Below are positions 16,010 through 21,522 of a DNA stretch of 21,522 nucleotides, one piece after another. A model generated the notes under the pieces. It saw only the letters and a list, made by a program, of their open reading frames with translations. It ran no database searches and had not been told where the DNA came from. The translations under genes and the position numbers were made by a program. The stretch spans positions 1 to 21,522 of the forward strand of contig CAZEPJ010000075.1 in assembly GCA_964514105.1 (NCBI GenBank), given 5' to 3'. Positions within the stretch are counted from its first letter, which is position 1. Each line of letters opens with the position of its first letter. This DNA comes from CAZEPJ01 sp964514105 (GTDB lineage: Bacteria > Desulfobacterota > Desulfocorpusculales > Desulfocorpusculum).

Positions 16010-16093
16010 ACCGTCCCCGCCCCTTCCCCGGGCGCCATAGCCTCCCCCCGGAGGAGGCGCGCAACGGTCGACCGAGAACAAACGGCGGACCGC

Positions 16094-16363
16094 CTAGGCA
16101 TCGATCTCGATGACCAGGATGAGATCGTTGTCCCTGAGCGGCGTTTCGTTCTGGGCCACGATCTCCACGATGCGGCCGTCGGCCGGTGATTTCACCTTCT
16201 GAAATACCTTCATGGTCTCCAGGAGCGCCAGCACCTGTTTCCTTCGAACCGAGTCGCCCACCTCCACGAAGGGGGGCTGATCGGGGGCCGGCCTCCTGTA
16301 GAAGATCCCCGACATGGGCGCCCGCACTTCCACCCTCCTGCCCGAATCGCCCACCACGCTCAT
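16094..16363 (-). CDS. short AccB-type biotin carboxyl carrier protein (transcarboxylase 1.3S-like role)
   Basis: An 89-residue biotinyl domain. Biotin is expected on Lys52 in LLETMKVFQ, where Thr precedes Met instead of the usual Ala. The N-terminal half, RAPMSGIFYRRPAPDQPPF, includes the AccB-type thumb region, so it resembles the AccB C-terminal domain without its N-terminal linker. It is shorter than E. coli AccB (156) and near the size of free biotinyl subunits. ATG 16363 has GGAGGGG 9 nt upstream. It is first in the - strand unit with biotin carboxylase and starts opposite the tandem carboxyltransferases. Both carboxyltransferase classes here lack biotin domains, so they must use this or another free carrier. 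Confidence 0.92.
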   Translation of the reverse strand: MSVVGDSGRRVEVRAPMSGIFYRRPAPDQPPFVEVGDSVRRKQVLALLETMKVFQKVKSPADGRIVEIVAQNETPLRDNDLILVIEIDA

Positions 16364-16388
16364 GGCTGCATTCCCCTCCCTGGCGAAC

Positions 16389-16417
16389 TTGACACCGCTC
16401 TGGCCTTTGTCTAGACT
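16389..16417 (+). promoter_or_regulatory. promoter of the carboxyltransferase-BKACE operon
   Basis: Consensus -35 TTGACA (16389-16394), a 17-nt spacer and -10 TAGACT (16412-16417). Start expected near 16424, with a leader of about 160 nt. The -10 overlaps an 8-bp palindrome GTCTAGAC (16409-16416) that could be part of an operator. Confidence 0.6.
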
Positions 16418-16440
16418 CTGGACCCGCCGAGCCGTCTGCA

Positions 16441-16469
16441 AGTATCCAAGGAAAAGCGCCTGAGATCAA
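16441..16469 (-). promoter_or_regulatory. divergent promoter of the biotin carrier-carboxylase unit
   Basis: On the - strand TTGATC (complement of 16464-16469), a 17-nt spacer and GATACT (complement of 16441-16446), each matching 4 of 6 consensus bases. A start near 16434 gives a leader of about 70 nt. Transcripts from here cross the + promoter, so the two would interfere with each other. Confidence 0.45.
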
Positions 16470-16584
16470 GCCCTTGTTTGCCCGTCCCCGAGGAGTTGGT
16501 TCGGGCCCGGGGTGGGGCCCCCGGGCAGTCATCCAGGTGGGCTTGGGGCAAGAGGGCGCGGGCCCTGAAAGAGAGATGGACGCC

Positions 16585-18135
16585 ATGGGCAAGTGGATGG
16601 ACGGGTACCTGGGAAAGCTGGCCGCCGTGCGGGAAGAGAACGAGAGGGCCGGAGGAGAGGAGCGCGTGGCCGTCCAGCACGCACTGGGCAAGCTCACGGC
16701 CCGGGAGCGGATCCGGAGGCTGGCGGACCCGGGGAGTTTCGAGGAGCTGGGATCCCTGGTCCGGGACGTCCGGGCCTCCCTCGGCAAAGCTGATCGGCCC
16801 AGCCCGGCCGATGGCGTGGTCATGGGGATGGCCCGGGTGCAGGGGCGTCCGGTCATGGTCTACGCCACGGACTTCACCGTCATGTCCGGGGCCGTGGGAG
16901 ATCAGGGAGTCTGGAAGATGGCGGAGTTGGTGGAGATGGCGGGCCAGGAGCAGATGCCCCTTATCGGGATCCTGGACTCGGCCGGCTCCCGCTTCGGATT
17001 CAAGGAGGGCCATGTGGGGCTTCACGGCCTGGGCCGCCTGCTGCGGAACTACTGCCGCTACTCGGGGGTCATCCCGAGGATCACGCTCCTGCTGGGGCCG
17101 TGCACCGGGCCCCTGGCCCATATTGCGGTCCTCTCGGACTTCCTCATCATGAATCGCAAGACGGCCTTTCTATGGCTGGGGGGAGAGATCGAGTCGCCGG
17201 ATGCGGGCTCGGCGGAGTTCCACATGGGCCGGGCCGGCCAGTGCGACCTGCTGGCTTCCAGCGATGATGAGGCCGTGGAGCTGACCCGCAGACTCCTGGG
17301 CTTCCTCCCCCTGAACTGCTGGGAGAGCCCCCCCGCCGCGGAGCCCACCGATGATCCGGATCGCCGGGAGGAGGCCCTGCTTCACGTCATGCCCGATGAT
17401 CCCAAGTTCACTTACGATATCCACGAGATCATCGAACTCATCGTGGACCACGGGGAGTTCTTCGAGCTCAAGCAGGACTTTGCCCCTAATATGGTAATCG
17501 GATTCGCGCGTTTCGACGGAATGGTCGCCGGCATCGCCGCCAATAACCCCGACGAGCTGAGCGGGATCATGGAGCCGGACTCCTCCGACAAGTATGACCG
17601 CTTCCTGATGTTCCTGGATTGCTTCAACATCCCGCTGTTAACCCTATCGGATACCACGGCCTTTCCCCCGGGGGACAAATGGGAGCGCATGGGGGTCATC
17701 CGCCATGGAGCCAAGAACCTCCACGGGTACAGCCATTTGACCAACCCCAAGGTGACCGTGGTCCTCCGGCGCTCCTACGGCGGTTCCAACATTGTCATGG
17801 GATGCGCCAAGATGGGGCCGGATTTCATCTATGGATGGCCCACGGTGGAATTCGCCCCCACCGGCCCTGAGATCATCGTGCACGCGGTCTTCCACAAGCA
17901 ACTTGCCAAGGCCAAGGAGGACGGCAACTACGACCAGGTCTACAACTTCTTCCTGGGCATCCTGCGGGAGATGTTCAGCGTCATGAACATGGGGAAGACG
18001 TACACATCGTGGTACACGGTGCACGAGGTCATCGATCCCCGGGAGACCCGCCCTCGCGTCATCAGGGCGCTCCGGGCAACGACTCGGAAACGCGAGGCGC
18101 TCCCAGAGAAGCGGCGCTTCGTCAAGCCGGCTTGA
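16585..18135 (+). CDS. acyl-CoA carboxyltransferase subunit 1 (PccB/12S type, altered N-domain site)
   Basis: A 516-residue double-crotonase-fold carboxyltransferase of the PccB/MmdA/12S class. Family marks include GKLTARERIRRLADPGSFEE, ILDSAGSRFGF, and in the C domain DTTAFPPG, RHGAKNLHGY, a canonical RRSYGGSNIVMG (398-400 YGG) and YGWPTVEFAP. The N-domain segment that is normally glycine-rich (AGGA..PA) reads GPCTGPLAHIAV (171-182), losing the paired glycines. I start at ATG 16585 because it aligns with the start of the paralog downstream and has GAGAG 9 nt before it; ATG 16576 is possible. It precedes its paralog by 37 nt. It may be a non-equivalent subunit of a heteromeric enzyme; substrate unknown. 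Confidence 0.88.
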   Translation: MGKWMDGYLGKLAAVREENERAGGEERVAVQHALGKLTARERIRRLADPGSFEELGSLVRDVRASLGKADRPSPADGVVMGMARVQGRPVMVYATDFTVMSGAVGDQGVWKMAELVEMAGQEQMPLIGILDSAGSRFGFKEGHVGLHGLGRLLRNYCRYSGVIPRITLLLGPCTGPLAHIAVLSDFLIMNRKTAFLWLGGEIESPDAGSAEFHMGRAGQCDLLASSDDEAVELTRRLLGFLPLNCWESPPAAEPTDDPDRREEALLHVMPDDPKFTYDIHEIIELIVDHGEFFELKQDFAPNMVIGFARFDGMVAGIAANNPDELSGIMEPDSSDKYDRFLMFLDCFNIPLLTLSDTTAFPPGDKWERMGVIRHGAKNLHGYSHLTNPKVTVVLRRSYGGSNIVMGCAKMGPDFIYGWPTVEFAPTGPEIIVHAVFHKQLAKAKEDGNYDQVYNFFLGILREMFSVMNMGKTYTSWYTVHEVIDPRETRPRVIRALRATTRKREALPEKRRFVKPA

Positions 18136-18172
18136 GGGAGAGCGGTGCTCATTCCACGGAAAGGCGGATGCC

Positions 18173-19729
18173 ATGGGTCAACGGATGGATGAGGCCATCA
18201 GGCGCTACCGGGAGATCCAGGAGAAGAACCTCTTGGGTGGGGGCCTGGATCAGATCGAACGGCAGCACAGCCGCGGCAAGCTCACGGGCAGAGAGCGGAT
18301 CGACATCCTGGTCGACCCAGGGACCTTTCGGGAACTGGGTTCCTGCGTGAACACTACGGGGACCCGCATCGACGGCCGGGTCATCGATGCCCCGTGCGAC
18401 GGCGCCGTGGTGGGAACGGGGGAGGTCAACGGCCGCCTGGTGGTAATCCATGCCAGCGACTTCACGGTCCTGGGCGGCTCGGTTGCCGTCCAGAATCTTT
18501 TCAAGTGCTGCCGGTCCCTGGAGATGGCTGCGGCCTGGGGCGTCCCCATGGTCAACCTCCTGGACTCCTCGGGGGGACGACTGGGCTACAAGGATGTGCC
18601 CATGGCAGGGGTCGACTGGCAGTTTCGCCTGCAGTCGCTCTACTCCGGGGTCGTCCCCCAGATCACCGTGCTCATGGGTCCATGCATCGCCGGCGGGGCG
18701 TACCTGCCGGCGCTGTGCGACTTCCTCATCATCAGCCGGATCTCGGGGAACTTGTGGCTGGGAGGGCCGCGACAGACCGCGGCGGCCACCTCCGAGCAGA
18801 TCGACCGGAGCGTCGGCGGGGCCGACTATCACATGGAGCTCACGGGCACCTGTGACATGGTGGGCGACGACGACCGGCAGTCCATCCTCCAGTGCCGCGA
18901 GCTGCTGCGCTACCTCCCCCAGAATTGCCGGGAACGACCGCCGGCCTGGGCCTTCAGGGGCGAGTCTGGGGCGGAGGCGGTGGCCCTGGAGAAGCTGGTG
19001 CCGGACGACTTCGGAGAGCCCTACGACATGCACCGCGTCATCGAGGCCCTGGTGGACGACGGGGAGTACTTGGAGATCAAGGAGCGGTATGCGACACAGC
19101 TCATCACGTGCTTCTGCCGGTTCAACGGGCAGACGGTGGGACTTGTGGCCAACAATCCCATGCACCGGGGGAGCACCCTGGAGATCGATGCGTGCGACAA
19201 GTACTATCGGTTTCTCCAGGTCCTGGACGCGTATAACATCCCGTTGGTCAACCTCACGGATACGCCCCCTGCGGTCCCGGGGGAGGGCCAAGAGGCCAGG
19301 GGCCTGCTTCGGCACGTGGGGAAGATCGTGGATGTATATGCCACATCCACCATCCCCAAGATCAGCGTGATCCTGCGGGAGGCGTACGCCGATGCGGGGA
19401 GCATGGTCATGGGCGGTCTCAAGAGCATGGGCACGGACCTCATCTTCGCATGGCCCATGGCCCGCTTCGCGGTGGAGGCCTCCGGCGTCGACTACGGCAG
19501 GCTCCGCGGCATGGGCATCGAGGAGGACGCCCGCGAGGCGTATCTCCACCACGCACGGGAAAAGGTGGATGTGTTCGATGTGGCCCGGAGCTGGACCGCC
19601 CAGATGGTGGACGAGATCATCGAGCCCAGAGAGACGCGAAGGCGGATCATCGAGGCCCTTGCTCTGACAGGAAATCGTGTTGAGAAGCTGCCGGCTCGGG
19701 CCAAGGCCCACGGGACCGGTCCCACCTGA
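18173..19729 (+). CDS. acyl-CoA carboxyltransferase subunit 2 (MccB/PccB type, altered C-domain site)
   Basis: A 518-residue paralog of the preceding gene with the same layout. Here the N-domain oxyanion motif is intact and of MccB style, GPCIAGGAYLPALCDF (169-184), with LLDSSGGRLGY before it. In the C domain the canonical YGG is replaced by AYADAGSMVMGG (Tyr405-Gly409) with a one-residue insertion, and the usual RHGAK segment reads RHVGKIV. AAAGG lies about 8 nt before ATG 18173. Equal length, shared order and opposite motif losses relative to subunit 1 suggest the two assemble together. Substrate is not deducible; propionyl-, methylcrotonyl- or other acyl-CoAs are possible. Confidence 0.88.
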   Translation: MGQRMDEAIRRYREIQEKNLLGGGLDQIERQHSRGKLTGRERIDILVDPGTFRELGSCVNTTGTRIDGRVIDAPCDGAVVGTGEVNGRLVVIHASDFTVLGGSVAVQNLFKCCRSLEMAAAWGVPMVNLLDSSGGRLGYKDVPMAGVDWQFRLQSLYSGVVPQITVLMGPCIAGGAYLPALCDFLIISRISGNLWLGGPRQTAAATSEQIDRSVGGADYHMELTGTCDMVGDDDRQSILQCRELLRYLPQNCRERPPAWAFRGESGAEAVALEKLVPDDFGEPYDMHRVIEALVDDGEYLEIKERYATQLITCFCRFNGQTVGLVANNPMHRGSTLEIDACDKYYRFLQVLDAYNIPLVNLTDTPPAVPGEGQEARGLLRHVGKIVDVYATSTIPKISVILREAYADAGSMVMGGLKSMGTDLIFAWPMARFAVEASGVDYGRLRGMGIEEDAREAYLHHAREKVDVFDVARSWTAQMVDEIIEPRETRRRIIEALALTGNRVEKLPARAKAHGTGPT

Positions 19730-19763
19730 ATCCAACGCGTGCCCAAGGCGAACGGAGGGAGCC

Positions 19764-20636
19764 ATGCGCGACAAGACCAAGACCATCATCACGTGTGCGC
19801 TGACGGGGGTTCTCACCGATCCCCAGGTGCATCATGTCCCGGTCACGCCCGAGGAGATGGCCGAACACGCCGCCCAGGCCCGAGACGCCGGGGCCTCCAT
19901 CGTCCACTGCCATTTCCGGAACCAGGATCCGGGCAAGGGCCATCTGCCCACGTGGGATCTGGGCACAGTGGGAGCCATCCTCGCCGCCATCCGGGCGCGG
20001 GTTCCCGACCTGATCATCAACATGAGCACGGGTGTGCCCGGCCCCGACATCTCCGGGCCCCTGGCCTGTCTGGAGGCGTTCAAGCCCCAGATGGCCGCCT
20101 GCAACGCCGGCTCCCTCAACTACCTCAAATGCCGGGAGGACGGTTCGTGGGCCTGGCCGCCCATGCTGTTCGACAATCCCGTGGACAAGGTGAAGCGGTA
20201 CTTGGACGTGATGCGGGCCCACGCCATAGTTCCCGAGTTCGAGTGCTTCGACACGGGGATCGTGCGCAGCGTAGGCCTGTTCCGCAGAAACGGGATGTTC
20301 GAGGGGGCCGCCCATATCTCCCTGGTTATGGGCGTGGCCAGCGGCATGCCGGCCAAGGCCTCCTGGCTGCCGCTTCTCGAGGAGGAGATGCCTGTTGGGA
20401 GCCACTGGCAGGTGATCGCCGTTGGGAGGCAGGAGGTGTGGGGCCTGCATCGCCGCTGCGTGGAACTGGGCGGCAACGTCCGGACCGGACTGGAGGATAC
20501 CTTCTACCTGCCAAACGGTGAGAAGGCAAGGAGCAACGGCCAGCTCGTGGAGGCCCTGGCCCGCGTGGTGCGGGAGGTGGGCCGGGATGTTGCCAGTCCG
20601 GCCGAGGCCCGGGAGATGCTGGGCATCCGCAACTGA
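19764..20636 (+). CDS. BKACE (DUF849) beta-keto acid cleavage enzyme
   Basis: A 290-residue Zn-dependent TIM-barrel enzyme of the family founded by 3-keto-5-aminohexanoate cleavage enzyme (Kce). Members react a beta-keto acid with acetyl-CoA to give acetoacetate and a new acyl-CoA. Zn ligands are visible as His48 and His50 in IVHCHFR and Glu244 in VRTGLEDTFY. Other marks are TCALTG at the N-terminus and the SNGQLVE segment near the C-terminus. Asn238 (GGNVRTG) and the LVMG strand (187-190) lie near regions that vary with substrate. ATG 19764 has GGAGG 5 nt upstream. It follows carboxyltransferase 2 by 34 nt and precedes the crotonase by 12 nt, so it is co-transcribed. Its beta-keto acid is unknown. 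Confidence 0.92.
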   Translation: MRDKTKTIITCALTGVLTDPQVHHVPVTPEEMAEHAAQARDAGASIVHCHFRNQDPGKGHLPTWDLGTVGAILAAIRARVPDLIINMSTGVPGPDISGPLACLEAFKPQMAACNAGSLNYLKCREDGSWAWPPMLFDNPVDKVKRYLDVMRAHAIVPEFECFDTGIVRSVGLFRRNGMFEGAAHISLVMGVASGMPAKASWLPLLEEEMPVGSHWQVIAVGRQEVWGLHRRCVELGGNVRTGLEDTFYLPNGEKARSNGQLVEALARVVREVGRDVASPAEAREMLGIRN

Positions 20637-20648
20637 GGGAGGAGACCC

Positions 20649-21437
20649 ATGGGCGAGAGCCTGGAAATCCTGTATGAAGTGGAGGGCCGGGTCGCCACCA
20701 TCACCCTCAACCGTCCCGAGGCCAGAAACTCGTTGACCCCGAACATGATCGCGGCCATGGGAGAGATGCTGGGACGCGCCGAGGGCGACGGGGCCGTGGG
20801 CGCAGTGGTCCTGACGGGGGCCGGCGGCAAAGCCTTTTGCACGGGGGCGGACCTGGCCGCGGGGCTGGGAGGAGACCAGTCCTTCCTCCAGCGGCACGAG
20901 GGGCGCGGCGCGTTCGCGCGTCTTTTGCTCGAGATGAACCGATGCAGGAAGCCCATCTTGGGGGCGGTGGAGGGGTACTGCCTGGCGGGTGGCGTGGGGC
21001 TTTGCCTCTCGTGCGATCTGGTGGTGGCCAGCGACGACGCCCAGTTCGGCCTCCCCGAGATCCAGCGCGGGCTTTGGCCCTACATGGTGACCGGGATGCT
21101 CATCCGGAACGTGGGCCGCAAGAAGGCCCTGGAGCTGTGCATGACCGGGGCGCGGATCTCGGCGGCCGAGGCAGAGCGTGTGGGCATGATCAACCGCTGC
21201 GTGCCCAAGGCCGAGTTCCGGGGGCATGTGGCCGAGACGGCGGCCACCCTGGCCTCATTCAGCCCGGCGGTCATGGGGCTGGGCAAGCGGTCGTTTTACA
21301 CCATGGCCGACCTTCCCGTGGAGGCGGCCCTGGAGTACCTCAACTCCCAGCTGACCCACAACACCCAGCTGGAGGACCTGGGCGAGGGGATCGCCGCCTT
21401 CCTGCAGAAGCGCGAACCCCAGTGGAAGGGGCGCTGA
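20649..21437 (+). CDS. enoyl-CoA hydratase/isomerase (crotonase) family protein, one catalytic Glu missing
   Basis: A 262-residue crotonase-fold protein acting on CoA thioesters. Oxyanion-hole regions FCTGADL (63-69) and YCLAGGVGLCLSCD (110-123) are present. Aligned with rat mitochondrial hydratase, the Glu144 position is Gly117, whereas the Glu164 position is kept as Glu137 in GLPEIQRGLWP. A single acid suggests an isomerase, a hydrolase/decarboxylase, or a hydratase using another residue; the RGLWPYMVTGMLIRNVGRK segment is typical of non-classical hydratases. GGAGGAG lies 4 nt before ATG 20649. It is the last gene of the operon in view and could act on the product of the BKACE or carboxyltransferase. 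Confidence 0.9.
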   Translation: MGESLEILYEVEGRVATITLNRPEARNSLTPNMIAAMGEMLGRAEGDGAVGAVVLTGAGGKAFCTGADLAAGLGGDQSFLQRHEGRGAFARLLLEMNRCRKPILGAVEGYCLAGGVGLCLSCDLVVASDDAQFGLPEIQRGLWPYMVTGMLIRNVGRKKALELCMTGARISAAEAERVGMINRCVPKAEFRGHVAETAATLASFSPAVMGLGKRSFYTMADLPVEAALEYLNSQLTHNTQLEDLGEGIAAFLQKREPQWKGR

Positions 21438-21460
21438 GTCGGGGCCGCTTCTCTTGCCGT

Positions 21461-21482
21461 CTTACCCCGAATTGTGGGTAAG
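21461..21482 (+). terminator. hairpin downstream of the carboxyltransferase operon
   Basis: CTTACCC (21461-21467) and GGGTAAG (21476-21482) form a 7-bp stem with an 8-nt loop, 24 nt after the crotonase stop. There is no U-tract, so it is either a Rho-assisted 3' end or an mRNA-stabilising hairpin. Confidence 0.4.
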
Positions 21483-21522
21483 GGGCGCGCAGAGCGTCCT
21501 GGTGTGTGTTCATGGCGCAGCG

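Noticed and set aside
18149..21227. Two antisense open frames of over 520 codons on the - strand (18149-19816 and 19647-21227)
   Set aside because: They mirror the carboxyltransferase, BKACE and crotonase genes and show only low-complexity composition, with no start signals of quality.

Overview
This is a high-GC (about two-thirds G+C by eye) bacterial chromosome segment. ATG, GTG and TTG starts, Shine-Dalgarno sites and sigma70-type promoters are readable. An S21 ribosomal protein, MutS2, a TatD nuclease, a [4Fe-4S] 4-hydroxybutyryl-CoA dehydratase and biotin-dependent carboxylases point to an anaerobic or facultative acid/amino-acid-using bacterium, perhaps in the former Deltaproteobacteria or a similar high-GC phylum. 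No sequence feature fixes the taxon. I see no tRNA, rRNA, CRISPR array, prophage or intact insertion sequence.

Layout. (1) 1-1225, + strand: rpsU with a promoter and a palindromic leader, then a HAD phosphatase. (2) 1240-2529, - strand: a carboxymuconolactone-decarboxylase-family protein and TatD, the latter with a near-consensus promoter, followed by a gene-poor gap of about 510 nt. (3) 3043-10357, - strand, a long colinear run read from high to low coordinate: coiled-coil protein, SPFH/triple zinc-ribbon protein, large zinc-ribbon protein, MBL-fold hydrolase, m5C RNA methyltransferase, an out-of-frame RsmF-type C-terminal domain, a small CGGC cysteine-rich protein and 4-hydroxybutyryl-CoA dehydratase. 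(4) 10527-13004, + strand: MutS2. (5) 13061-21437: a biotin-carboxylase/transcarboxylase locus. A transcarboxylase-5S/PycB-like subunit (+) converges on biotin carboxylase and a short biotin carrier (-). Overlapping divergent promoters then drive, on +, two tandem PccB/MccB-type carboxyltransferases, a BKACE (DUF849) Claisen-type enzyme and a crotonase-family protein.

The most unusual part is region 5. It holds counterparts of all three subunits of Propionibacterium methylmalonyl-CoA:pyruvate transcarboxylase (5S, 12S, 1.3S) plus a biotin carboxylase. The two 12S-like paralogs have complementary motif losses: the first lost the N-domain glycine-rich oxyanion motif but keeps the C-domain YGG motif, and the second shows the reverse. 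Because such active sites form between the N domain of one subunit and the C domain of its partner, this suggests an obligate heteromeric carboxyltransferase. The BKACE and crotonase-like genes downstream suggest its product feeds a CoA-ester pathway whose substrate cannot be read from sequence alone.
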